From contig VCJN01000215.1 in NCBI GenBank assembly GCA_006384855.1, positions 18,971 to 82,970 on the forward strand: a stretch of DNA of 64,000 nt, read 5' to 3'. Positions 1-7,330 of the stretch are shown here, piece by piece. Position 1 is the stretch's first letter. Every line of letters starts with the position of its first letter. The DNA is from Tetraselmis striata. Its lineage: Eukaryota; Chlorophyta; Chlorodendrophyceae; Chlorodendrales; Chlorodendraceae. Below the pieces are notes generated by a model that was not told the DNA's origin, made no database searches, and worked only from the letters and a program-made list of their open reading frames with translations. The position numbers and the translations under genes were made by a program.

Positions 1-158
1 TCCGTGGCGGGTATTTGAGACAGCGTGGTATTTGAGGAAGTCGCGCATCAGGTCGAACTCAGCAGGGACCATGCGCCGGGCCTTATCCGGCACTGTCTCT
101 GCTGGCGCTGGCTTGTCCGGATCGCCACGCCCATGGCCATCACGACCACGACCGCGCC
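1..158 (-). pseudogene. Interrupted RG-repeat protein, fragment
   Basis: The minus strand is open from 158 through the window edge and reads an Arg-Gly repeat (RGRGRDGHGRG), then a charged stretch ending near VPAEFDLMRDFLKYHA. The same frame resumes beyond the inserted transposon at 7,328-7,394, where it reads GRGRSRG, so this was one coding segment before insertion. RG repeats of this kind occur in RNA-binding proteins and in retroelement gag proteins; I cannot tell which applies. Neither true end is visible: the 3' part leaves the window and the 5' part meets a stop at 7,395-7,397 or an unrecognised splice site. The gene is broken by the CACTG transposon. Confidence 0.5.
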
Positions 159-180
159 CACTGTGAGATTCAGATGTGAC
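159..180 (+). repeat. Left terminal inverted repeat, copy A
   Basis: This 22-bp terminus is identical, inverted, to 7,306-7,327 and matches both ends of copy B. A weaker shared GTGACGAA follows about 15-20 bp further in on both sides. Confidence 0.9.
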
Positions 181-394
181 GTAAATGTGCCCTACTGGTG
201 ACGAACGACGACATACGGGGACGATACGGGACGGACGAGGGACGTGGATTTCATACCCAGTAGCGACGACTATCGCGCGCGACCTGTAAAGTACTATATG
301 AATTTCTCGTTTCCATAATTTCATCAAATTGATATGCGCACGCGGGCTCGCGTGTCGCCCGCCGACGCGGAGCACCCGGGCTAAGTACAGGCGG

Positions 395-520
395 ATGTAC
401 GCACTCACTGCACATCGCCGCACATCGCTGACCCCGCGGTGTGCGGCGATGTGCGGCACGACGGGCGGAGGTGTGGGCGGATGTAGGTGGTACGGTAGGT
501 GGTAGGCGGTAGGTGGTGTT
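395..520. repeat. Subterminal short repeats of copy A
   Basis: The stretch holds GCACATCGCCGCACATCGC followed by its inverse, GTGCGGCGATGTGCGG, and then repeats of GGTAGGTGGT. Copy B has the same block at about 29,400-29,530 with a different number of GCGATGTGCGG units. Arrays of short direct and inverted motifs near the ends are typical transposase-binding regions of CACTA elements; binding here is inferred. Confidence 0.5.
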
Positions 521-746
521 CGTAGGTGCGCGTTTTAATGCAGCCGCCCTAACTGCTGATGATTGTGTAACGCCCCAGCACGCGCATGAAGTACGGGGTC
601 GCCTCACGGTCACCGCCGCTCACCGCTGAATCAAGCGCGGACAGCCGCGCACTCGCATCTGTGTTGCCTGCCGGTGGTGGGTTACATCCATCCCAACTCT
701 CAACCCCCCCCCCCCCCCCCCCCGCCCCCCGCGCGCGGCAGCAGGC

Positions 747-1160
747 ATGCCGGCAAAGGGATGGATAGCGAGTGTGTCGAAGGATGGCGTGTACTCATGC
801 AAGCACTGCCGGGGCAACGTGACGGGCACATGTGACAAGATGGCGCGAGAGCGGCACTTCCTAAAATTCCCGAACTGTAGCCACTCGTTGAAGCGTGCGG
901 CTAAGTTGCGCCGCAAGGCCGCCTTATCACAAGCAGCAGCAGCAGGGGCGGCAGCAGCAGCAGCAGCAACAACAACAGGGGCGGCAGCAGGAGTAGCTAC
1001 AGCCGTCGGAAACGGCCCGCCGGCGCCGGTCTTGGACGACGGCGGCTCGAAGGTGGACGATGTGATGGGCGTGGGGGAGGACCCCGTTGGCGAAGACGGT
1101 ATGGACATCGACGCGCCTGCGTGGCCGCCGGCGGGCGTGGAACCCGCGATGAGGGCGTGA
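747..1160 (+). CDS. BED-like zinc-finger protein of the CACTG transposon (copy A)
   Basis: The frame starts at an ATG (MPAKGWIASVSKDG) conserved in copy B. Residues about 16-45 hold a Cys-x2-Cys (YSCKHC) and, some 20 residues on, a His-x5-Cys-x-His (RHFLKFPNCSH), the spacing of BED-type zinc fingers, which bind DNA in many transposases. A basic stretch (SLKRAAKLRRKAAL) follows, then poly-Ala/Thr encoded by GCA repeats, then an acidic tail. Just upstream is a poly-C tract ending in a CAG, which could be a polypyrimidine tract and 3' splice site. The frame stops at 1,160, while the next conserved domain is in another frame, so an intron or a frameshift separates them. The DNA-binding role is inferred. 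Confidence 0.55.
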   Translation: MPAKGWIASVSKDGVYSCKHCRGNVTGTCDKMARERHFLKFPNCSHSLKRAAKLRRKAALSQAAAAGAAAAAAATTTGAAAGVATAVGNGPPAPVLDDGGSKVDDVMGVGEDPVGEDGMDIDAPAWPPAGVEPAMRA

Positions 1161-1381
1161 TACGGGAAGGCGATCCCGGCGACTTCTACATGAAGGTCAT
1201 CGCCAAGAAGTTCCGGGGAGTATGGCACTACGGCGTGATAACCAGCGTCGTTACCGAGTGGGTGTTTGTTAGGGTTACCACTATTAGGGTAACCCTAACA
1301 GTGTTGGAGATCTACGGCGGGGCGACCCAGTGGCGCGCTGTTTTCGAGGACGGTGACATTGTGGACCTTCTGCGTTCCGAG
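1121..1381 (+). CDS. Tudor-like domain segment of the CACTG transposon (copy A)
   Basis: This frame reads KVIAKKFRGVWHYGVIT and then WRAVFEDGDIVDLL. That pattern (a basic or aromatic strand, W/Y-x-G-x-V, then an EDGD-type strand) is the small beta-barrel of Tudor/Agenet-like domains, which bind modified histone tails or nucleic acid. A strong donor, GAG|GTGAGT, follows LLRSE at about 1,381. The next exon probably begins after CCCAG at 1,496. In copy A the domain carries a 39-bp in-frame insertion (1,262-1,300, described separately) that copy B lacks. The function is inferred from the fold pattern only. Confidence 0.45.
1267..1300. mobile_element. 34-bp telomere-like palindromic insertion with 5-bp duplication
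   Basis: The insertion is a 13-bp inverted repeat, TGTTAGGGTTACC, around an 8-bp centre. It is flanked by GTGTT at 1,262-1,266 and 1,301-1,305. Copy B has the empty site with a single GTGTT (minus strand, about 28,650). The arms contain TTAGGGTT. The added 39 bp are exactly 13 codons and keep the frame open. Confidence 0.8.
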
Positions 1382-1496
1382 GTGAGTGGGCCCGGCTTGC
1401 GTGCTGGTGGCACCACTCAACTGCGGTTGTATGGAATCACACGCACCCGTCTGCTCGGCGTGGCATGTTGTGGAGGCTATGGCGGCTGCCCAGGAG

Positions 1497-1881
1497 CACC
1501 CCCCTGTGGATGCGGACGGGGATGCTCGCTTGGTAACCGTCCATGAAGGTGATGACTTGTCCAGTGAATCACGCACCTTGCCCGGCGTGCGTTCAACACA
1601 ACCCGGCTGGCGGAGGCCAAGCAGAACACTGGCTGCCATGGCATGTGCCATGTGCATGTGGTCCTGGGCTATGTCAGCATGGTCAACCTCTTCCCCCTCG
1701 CGCCGTTCCACCTGTTTTTTTTGGCTTGGGAAGGGACTTCTGGAGGAAATTTGTCACCGTGCAGGGCCACATTGGATTCCGAGCTATGAAGCAGGAAGAC
1801 CGGCGCCAGGCTTTAGTCCCGATACCCAGCAACTTTGAACGCGGGCTGCGCCCTTCGTTTGCAGTGTCCAAGAATCGAAAG
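1497..1881 (+). CDS. Conserved hypothetical segment of the CACTG transposon (copy A)
   Basis: After a likely acceptor (GGCTGCCCAG) the frame reads EHPPVDADGDARLVTVHEGD. The conserved reading then moves to another frame (NTTRLAEAKQNTGCHG, then YVSMVNLFPLAPFHL) and again to one reading GRDFWRKFVTVQGHIGF and ending SFAVSKNRK at a GTAAAC donor. Copy B keeps the same amino acids with mainly neutral changes, which supports coding. The frame switches near 1,590 and 1,715 could be introns or decay. I do not recognise the family. Confidence 0.4.
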
Positions 1882-1957
1882 GTAAACCCCCCCCCCCCCC
1901 CCCCCCCCCCCGGGCGTGGGCGTGGGCGTGGGCGTGACGGCATTCCCTTCCATGACT
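1882..1957 (+). other. Probable intron containing a 24-bp poly-C tract
   Basis: The stretch starts GTAAA, runs through about 24 C and four GGGCGT units, and ends near CTGAAG. The coding frames on the two sides differ. Copy B has the same layout with a different tract length. Confidence 0.35.
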
Positions 1958-2440
1958 GAAGGGTCAGGCAAGGTGACGGTGCAGTCCGGCTGGGTCATGG
2001 AGGACTGCTTGCACCACATGGAAACGTTTTCCATTCTTAACGCCGGTCCGCTGTTCGAGGAGGCCCGGGTGAAGGCGATCATGCCCGAGAAGGAGCTCGC
2101 GTCCCCAGCGGTGGTGCGTTCGGTGTCGCGACTGGCGGTGCTTGGGCACATGTACAAGCGCCTGCAAGGAGCTGCGTGGTTCGTCACGCGGTGGGGGTTG
2201 CAGAATGTGGTGACGGAGGAGGACGGCCCCGAGCGCAAGGCGCAGGTGGACGCGCTCACTAGGGAGGGGAGGACTCGATACCCAGCGCGGCGCCAAGGCG
2301 CGGCGGCCGGGGCAGCGCGGCGCCAAGGCGCGGCGGCCGGGGCAGCGCGGCGCCAACGCGAGTGGGATGGGCGGGGCAGCGGTTGCTACCGAGTGAGGCG
2401 TAGCATCGTTTGCAGTAGCAACGCAGCCTTTCCGGTGTGA
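1958..2440 (+). CDS. Conserved hypothetical C-terminal segment with 10-residue repeats (copy A)
   Basis: The frame reads GSGKVTVQSGWVMEDCLHHM, then KELASPAVVRSVSRLAVLGH, then a 10-residue repeat RRQGAAAGAA encoded by a 30-bp minisatellite at about 2,285-2,355. It ends at 2,440 inside the following tandem repeat. Copy B has the same protein with a much longer repeat. I do not recognise the domain. The Ala/Gly/Arg repeat is low-complexity and possibly a flexible basic linker. Confidence 0.4.
   Translation, partial: EGSGKVTVQSGWVMEDCLHHMETFSILNAGPLFEEARVKAIMPEKELASPAVVRSVSRLAVLGHMYKRLQGAAWFVTRWGLQNVVTEEDGPERKAQVDALTREGRTRYPARRQGAAAGAARRQGAAAGAARRQREWDGRGSGCYRVRRSIVCSSNAAFPV
2285..2355. repeat. 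30-bp coding minisatellite, about two units (copy A)
   Basis: The unit is GCGCGGCGCCAAGGCGCGGC plus GGCCGGGGCA. Copy A has about two units plus a variant (CCAACGC) third; copy B has about sixteen. Confidence 0.8.
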
Positions 2441-2870
2441 CGCCGCCTGGATGTAACCCAGCAGTACGCGCAAAGTGCAAGTGCAAGCTGCTGATGGCGG
2501 GGATCCCGCGCGGGGGGGGGGGGGGGGGGGGGCTGTGGGATAGGCGCGGCAGCGGTTGCTACAGAGTGAGGCGTTGCATCGTTTGCAGTAGCAACGCAGC
2601 CTTTCCGGTTGCATAGTGTGACGCCGCTTGGATGTAACCCAGCAGTACGCGCAAAGTGCAAGTGCAAGCTGCGGGTGGCGGGGATCCACGCGAGATCGCG
2701 AGGGGTGGGGGGGGGGGGGGGGGGGCAGCGGCTGTGGGATAGGCGGGGCAGCGGTTGCTACCGAGTGAGGCGTAGCATCGTTTGCAATAGCAACGCAGCC
2801 TTTCCGGTTGCATAGTGTGACGCCGCTTGGATGTAACCCAGCAGTACGCGCAAAGTGCAAGTGTTACACG
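2360..2870. repeat. Tandem repeat of about 200 bp with internal poly-G tracts (copy A)
   Basis: Three units each contain GGCAGCGGTTGCTACCGAGT (or a variant), GTTTGCAGTAGCAACGCAGC and GATGTAACCCAGCAGTACGC. Poly-G runs at 2,512-2,532 and 2,707-2,726 separate them. Copy B has two units at about 26,225-26,575. GTTGCTAC and GTAGCAAC within a unit form an inverted pair. Confidence 0.7.
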
Positions 2871-2905
2871 TCCGTGTGCCCCACCCAATGACATTGCGCC
2901 CGACC

Positions 2906-3757
2906 TCACTGACGGCATGTCTCGCTCTCCTTCAGCTCCTGGGCCGTCCGCCGCCTCACCATGCGCACCCTACCAGCCGCGCGTGCCTTCTCGGAAGCCT
3001 CACACACGGCGGCGCGAGTCGCGTCGTGGAACGCGTCCCTGACATGGCGGAACTCCGCCCTCACCGTGGTCGTGGTCGGGCAGGGGACTGCCCGCTGATG
3101 GGTGGCCATGCATGGGTACTTGGGGCCGCACAAAGCCGGGGTGCCGTCGCAGCAACACTCCCAGTCCGTCCGTTGGCCGCAGTCCACGCATGACGGGCGT
3201 CCGGCCAGGACACGCACATGATAGTGCATGTGGCCGCCTCCCGCCACTGCTCGTAGTGCTCCGGTCAACATGGCGACGAGCAAGTCGGCATGTCCCGCAG
3301 GTGGCTGCGGGGCGGGTGGCGCGAGCGCAGCCTCGCTCGCCTCGACAACCCCCTCAGCGCGATCAGTCGCCTCGACCACGGCCTCCTCCGCCTCCTGACG
3401 CGGCGCACCAGGCGCATCATCGTCGCCTGGCAGGGCGTCCCCCCCCGCAACGGCGCCGTCGGCGGTGGCCGACGCCGTCGTGGCGGGGTGTTGTGAGGAG
3501 GTGGCCCTAGACCTAGGTGGGGCCGGCACCGCCATGTGTTGCTCCACATGCGGTGCGGTTCCTGACGCGACAGCTCCGTCGCACCAGTACCGGCGCCGGC
3601 ACCCCACGCCTGCTGGGCTTACCACCAACCGGCATGTTTCCTTTGGGAGGCGGTTCATCCGCGTCGGAGGTGAGCGGCGGTGCCTGTGTGGGTGTGGATA
3701 CTGCCCGGCCATTAGGGCTCCCGCGCCCCGCATAGTCGCCTCGAATATATTATACAT
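2906..3757 (-). CDS. Zinc-ribbon protein of the CACTG transposon (copy A)
   Basis: This 283-codon frame is open in copy A. Its N-terminal half is low-complexity and acidic (GGDALPGDDDAPGAP, then EEAVVEATDRAEGVVEA). The C-terminal part holds CVDCGQRTDWECCCDG, a later Cys and CMATHQ: a Cys-x2-Cys, a second Cys cluster and a terminal Cys-x3-His. This resembles the C-terminal zinc-ribbon of PiggyBac-type transposases, although the 3-bp target duplication is not that of PiggyBac. A basic helix (VRMVRRRTAQELKESE) ends the protein. It diverges from the frame at 3,804, so the pair could share a promoter. In copy B one of the clustered Cys codons is TGA. DNA binding is inferred. Confidence 0.5.
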   Translation of the reverse strand: MYNIFEATMRGAGALMAGQYPHPHRHRRSPPTRMNRLPKETCRLVVSPAGVGCRRRYWCDGAVASGTAPHVEQHMAVPAPPRSRATSSQHPATTASATADGAVAGGDALPGDDDAPGAPRQEAEEAVVEATDRAEGVVEASEAALAPPAPQPPAGHADLLVAMLTGALRAVAGGGHMHYHVRVLAGRPSCVDCGQRTDWECCCDGTPALCGPKYPCMATHQRAVPCPTTTTVRAEFRHVRDAFHDATRAAVCEASEKARAAGRVRMVRRRTAQELKESETCRQ

Positions 3758-3803
3758 GACGCGGGGACGGGGGGGGGGGGGGGGGGGAATTCGTGCGTTT
3801 CGT

Positions 3804-4115
3804 ATGTCGGCGGAACGGCGTGCGAAGCTGCGGCTGGCGAAGGTGGTGGAAGTAAGCGTGGCGGCGTCGGCGGCGTCGGCGGCGTATTACCGTGCGTGCA
3901 TGCGTGCGCAACCCCGCGGCAGCAAGCGCCGGACTCGGCGTGTGCCGGCGGCAGAGCTGCGAAGCCATGGACACGGTACGGGATGCCAAGTCTGGCTAAG
4001 CAACTGCCGAGGCTGGCGGCTTAACCCCCATGTCCGGCGGTTGAGGGACGGAAAGTGCGTAGAAGTTGATCGGCAAAGCGGGCATATAAGCCTGGCTGTG
4101 CTAGGTTCCTATTAA
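3804..4115 (+). CDS. Small basic protein or N-terminal exon of the CACTG transposon (copy A)
   Basis: The frame starts MSAERRAKLRLAKVVEVSVA and continues through an Arg/Lys-rich stretch (RGSKRRTRRVPAAELRS) to a stop at 4,115. Copy B keeps the start and most residues but differs in the number of GCGTCGG (Ala-Ser) units. A poly-G tract lies just upstream at 3,770-3,787. It diverges from the zinc-ribbon gene. I do not recognise it; it may be only the first exon of a longer gene. Confidence 0.35.
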   Translation: MSAERRAKLRLAKVVEVSVAASAASAAYYRACMRAQPRGSKRRTRRVPAAELRSHGHGTGCQVWLSNCRGWRLNPHVRRLRDGKCVEVDRQSGHISLAVLGSY

Positions 4116-4490
4116 GTAATGGAGGTTTGTGCTAAGTAATTCGTAGGGGTGGACCATGCAGCGCGAGTAGGGGGCGGTATAAATGAGGCCGGGCACATAT
4201 ACTGCTCCACGAAACGACACTGTCGCACGTGTAGTTGAATAGACGCCCCCCCCCCCCCCCCCGCCCGCCGGGTCGGCCCGCCGGGTCGGCCCGCCGACCC
4301 GCCACGGCATGTAATATCTGTCATGCATCGCCGGGGTATGTGTGAGTGGATGCCCCGCCGCCACATCCCCCCCCCCCTCCCATTTACACTTGTGCACTCA
4401 TTAAGTTTGGGCTGGTTTCGGAGCAGTACATGTACGTATGTAAATACATACAATGGAACGTAGGACCTGCGCGGAAAGAGGCGGGGCTGG
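4116..4490. other. Non-coding part of copy A with poly-C tract
   Basis: I see no supported gene. The stretch holds a TATA-like GGCGGTATAAATGAGG near 4,171-4,186, a poly-C tract at 4,245-4,262, three GGGTCGGCCCGCC repeats and an ATGTACGTATGTAAATACAT inverted motif. Copy B has the same block inverted at about 24,570-24,950. Confidence 0.5.
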
Positions 4491-5640
4491 CGGAGTGCGT
4501 TGGGGGTGCGTAGAGTAGCGTGTTGGTGAGATTCGGGGTGCATCGGACGCCGGATGCCCATCCACCCAGCGTAAAAGACGCGTACGTAATATTCACACTA
4601 TATATATTCACACGCAAATGTGTGAAAACCGGACATTCCGTGCCGGATGGGTGGGAATACGGCGTCCGATGCAGCCAAAACCCCAGCAACACGCTATTCT
4701 ATGCACCGCCAATGCACTCCGCCAGCACCGCCTCATTCTCTGTCGATTTCGAAAACGCCTTCACATTATCCACCGCTAATTGCAATTGCCACCGTGTAAT
4801 GTTGTCACGATGTGCGCACACAACAACACTTACTACCGGTTCCGACGCGGATGGAGGCGAGGCTTGCGGAGTGCGTTGGGGGTGCGTAGAGTAGCGTGTT
4901 GGTGAGATTCGGGGTGCATCGGACGCGGGATGCCCATCCACCCGGCGTAAAAGACGCGTAATATTCACACTATATTAACACACAAATGTGTGAAAACCGG
5001 ACATTCCGTGCCGGATGGGTGGGAATACGGCGTCCGATGCAGCCAAAACCCCAGCAACACGCTATTCTATGCACCGCCAATGCACTCCGCCAGCACCGCC
5101 TCATTCTCTGTCGATTTCGAAAACGCCTTCATTCACATTATCCACCGCTAATAATTGCAATTGCCACCGTGTAATGTTGTCACGATGTGCGCACACAACA
5201 ACACTTACTACCGGTTCCGACGCGGATGGAGGCGAGGCTTGCGGAGTGCGTTGGGGGTGCGTAGAGTAGCGTGCTGCAAATAATTGGGGTGCATCGGACG
5301 CCGGATGCCCATCCACCCGGCGTAAAAGACGCGTAATATTCACACTATATTAACACACAAATGTGTGAAAACCGGACATTCCGTGCCGGATGGGTGGGAA
5401 TACGGCGTCCGATGCAGCCAAAACCCCAGCAACACGCTATTCTATGCACCGCCAATGCACTCCGCCAGCACCGCCTCATTCTCTGTCGATTTCGAAAACG
5501 CCTTCACATTATCCACCGCTAATAATTGCAATTGCCACCGTGTAATGTTGTCACGATGTGCGCACACAACAACACTTACTACCGGTTCCGACGCGGATGG
5601 AGGCGAGGCTTGCGGAGTGCACTGGCGGTGCACAGACTAG
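4491..5640. repeat. Three tandem imperfect palindromes of about 375 bp (copy A)
   Basis: GTGCGTTGGGGGTGCGTAGA recurs at 4,495, 4,871 and 5,246, giving periods of 376 and 375 bp. Each unit is itself an imperfect inverted repeat: GCATCGGACGCCGGATGCCC on one arm answers GGCGTCCGATGC on the other, and the outer arms (GGAGTGCGTTGGGGGTGCGT and ATGCACCGCCAATGCACTCC) also pair. The centre is AT-rich and carries GCGTAATATTCACACTATAT. Copy B has the same array inverted at about 23,410-24,560. A promoter, replication or transposase-binding role is possible but unproven. Confidence 0.8.
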
Positions 5641-6080
5641 CGGGAGACTAGATCCATTGTCGCTTATTTACAAGCACGGGCGGTGCTGCCAGACCTGATC
5701 GTCTACGGCCGATATAATATTCACACTATATTAACATCGGTGCACACCGCCGCACACCGCCGCACACCGCCGCACAACGCTGCGCGTGCACATTCGTCGC
5801 GCACATATACGCGCGCCCTACTGCACATATTATCCCGGATTCACTCGCCGTATCCATTACGCCGTGCTACTTCAACAATAAACATTGCGAAATTACACCG
5901 ACACAATGCCGCACCGACTAGTTCTTGACAATACGTGCATATAAATAGTAGTGGCGCGCTGCTCCTCGCCTCCGATGTGTCGTTGACTGCTGCGGAAGGC
6001 GGTCGTCGACTTGGTGTTAGTTTCTCCACCTCGGCCGCCCCCCCCCCCCCCCCCCCCCCACCTTCACCGCTCACAACGCC
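5641..6080. other. Non-coding spacer of copy A with CCGCACA repeats, TATA motif and poly-C
   Basis: TAATATTCACACTATATTAACATCG recurs once more here without the palindromic arms. Four CACACCGCCG units follow at about 5,745-5,780. GCATATAAATAG at 5,937-5,948 is a good TATA-box candidate for the downstream plus-strand exons. A poly-C tract (6,039-6,059) precedes ATGGCAG, a possible acceptor. Confidence 0.4.
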
Positions 6081-6085
6081 ATGGC

Positions 6086-6369
6086 AGATCTCGCCCCCCC
6101 GGGCAAAAGTGGGCGGCGAGCCTTGTTGTCTCGCGTGTCCGCGCCGCCGGCATCGAGGAGGACGAGAAAGACATGAGGAAACGCGTGACAAGGTGGGCGC
6201 GCAACAAAACACTCCATCCTCCACATTAGCACGCACCCACTCGTGGCTAACTTGTGCCGCGCGCAGGTTCGTCCGGGAGCGCCGTAAGGCCCACCTCAAC
6301 GCCAAGGCTTCCACAGTGCCAGCGGCGCAACTCGTGGTGGCCGAGGAGGCCGCATCCTCAGCCGCTTAA
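6086..6369 (+). CDS. Two-exon C-terminal segment of a CACTG-transposon protein (copy A)
   Basis: The exon after GCCATGGCAG reads GQKWAASLVVSRVRAAGIEE, then DEKDMRKRVTR, to AAG|GTGGGC at 6,192. An intron of 74 bp ends GCGCGCAG at 6,266. The next exon continues in phase as FVRERRKAHLNAKA and stops at 6,369. Copy B keeps both exons and the splice sites (about 22,684-22,970). The result is a basic, helical tail. No domain is recognised and the upstream exons are not identified. Confidence 0.45.
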
Positions 6370-6387
6370 AGGCGAAACGATTGTGGC

Positions 6388-6675
6388 TTGTTGTGGGCGT
6401 CTGGGCACAGGGGGCGTCCCGACGCCAAGGTAAGGAAGCTCATGGCGGCGTCGTCGACGGCACAGCCTCCCGGGGTGGTGAAGACACTGACGGATGACAA
6501 GAAGCGGAAGAGGCCAGTGAAGAAGCGCCGAGGTAAGAAACTGACGGTCGCGGAGTCGGAGGCGGAGTCGGAGGCGCAGGCGCATGCGGAGGCGGAGGCG
6601 GAGGCGGAGGCGGAGGCAGCGAGATCGTCGAAGCGGAGGGTCCCCCGGGCACGCAAGAACAAGAACAAGCAGTAG
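6388..6675 (+). CDS. Small basic protein with Glu-Ala repeats (copy A)
   Basis: Ninety-five codons are conserved in copy B (22,384-22,665, minus). It has a lysine-rich nuclear-localisation-like block (DDKKRKRPVKKRRGKK), an E-A/E-S repeat encoded by GAGGCG units, and a basic end (SSKRRVPRARKNKNKQ). The repeat number differs between copies (an extra AHAE unit here). It lies 18 bp after the previous stop, so it may be a downstream exon of the same transcript. No family is recognised. Strong conservation of the basic blocks argues that it is coding. Confidence 0.45.
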   Translation: MLWASGHRGRPDAKVRKLMAASSTAQPPGVVKTLTDDKKRKRPVKKRRGKKLTVAESEAESEAQAHAEAEAEAEAEAARSSKRRVPRARKNKNKQ

Positions 6676-7305
6676 CCCCCGCCCCCTTACCCCCTCCCCT
6701 CACTCCCCCGGCGGGAGCGGCGGGCGGCGGGGGGGGGGGGGGGCGGCCACGCCCGCCCGCCTCCCCCCCCGGGCCACATTCCCCGATGGCAGCTGTCGCG
6801 AATATTGTAATTCAAACATTCTTCGGCAAACCGCTGCCTGCCCCCGCCCTCCCCCTATAAATATTTATGTAACGTGAGCACTCTTTGGCAAAACATGGCA
6901 GCCAAACCGCCCGTCTGATGACCTTTGATCGGACGGCGGGCAGGCCCCTAGCCGAATAGTACGGCTGCGATTTGCGCTCCCATGTACTAATAGTCGTAGT
7001 TATCCACAGGACGACTCGTCATCGCGCCCGGGTTCGTACTAGATACCCGGTACCGGCTTAATAAATATATCGCGTACTACCCGGTACTACCCGGTACTAC
7101 ACGGACAACCTCGCACCTTATACTTCAGTGCCATGTAACACATCACACGTCATGTACGACTACCAGAATGATGACAAAAAGGATTTATCGCCCGCCGGCA
7201 ATAACGCCGGATGTACTCGCACGTAACTGGATGGACATGCCGCCACCAGCAGCAGCTTTCACGGATAATAGTGGTACCGGTACGGTAGTGCTTCGTCACC
7301 CGTAT
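6676..7305. other. Right subterminal non-coding region of copy A
   Basis: No gene is supported. The region holds a poly-G tract (6,730-6,743), an AT-rich stretch with TTATGTAACGTGAGCACTC, and three tandem CCGGTACTAC units at about 7,080-7,110 beside TACCCGGTACCGG. Copy B has the corresponding sequence at 21,660-22,380. Confidence 0.5.
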
Positions 7306-7327
7306 GTCACATCTGAATCTCACAGTG
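7306..7327 (-). repeat. Right terminal inverted repeat, copy A
   Basis: This is the exact inverted counterpart of 159-180. The host sequence immediately outside repeats the GCC target duplication. Confidence 0.9.
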
Positions 7328-7330
7328 GCC

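Larger units (their letters stand above)
159..7327 (+). mobile_element. CACTG-terminated (CACTA-like) DNA transposon, copy A
   Basis: The element starts CACTGTGAGATTCAGATGTG and ends with its reverse complement. It is flanked by a perfect 3-bp duplication, GCC, at 156-158 and 7,328-7,330. A second copy at 21,640-29,778 has the same termini and its own 3-bp duplication (CGA), which fixes the boundaries. A 3-bp duplication with CACT(A/G) termini is the signature of the CACTA/EnSpm superfamily. Short repeats (GCGATGTGCGG) lie near the left end, as in CACTA subterminal regions. Inside are several reading frames conserved between the copies, a 30-bp minisatellite, 375-bp palindromic tandem repeats and many poly-G/C tracts. 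I recognise no DDE transposase core, so the element may be non-autonomous or may encode a divergent transposase. Confidence 0.85.

Noticed and set aside
2906-3757. Classifying the CACTG transposon as PiggyBac because of the zinc-ribbon
   Set aside because: The target duplications are GCC and CGA, not TTAA, and no PiggyBac catalytic core was found.
4590-4610. A geminivirus-type TAATATTAC replication origin
   Set aside because: The sequence is TAATATTCAC, there is no hairpin with the right geometry at the motif itself, and no Rep-like protein is encoded nearby.
4491-5640. A CRISPR-like array
   Set aside because: The repeats are 375 bp, adjacent and palindromic, without short spacers, in eukaryotic transposon DNA.
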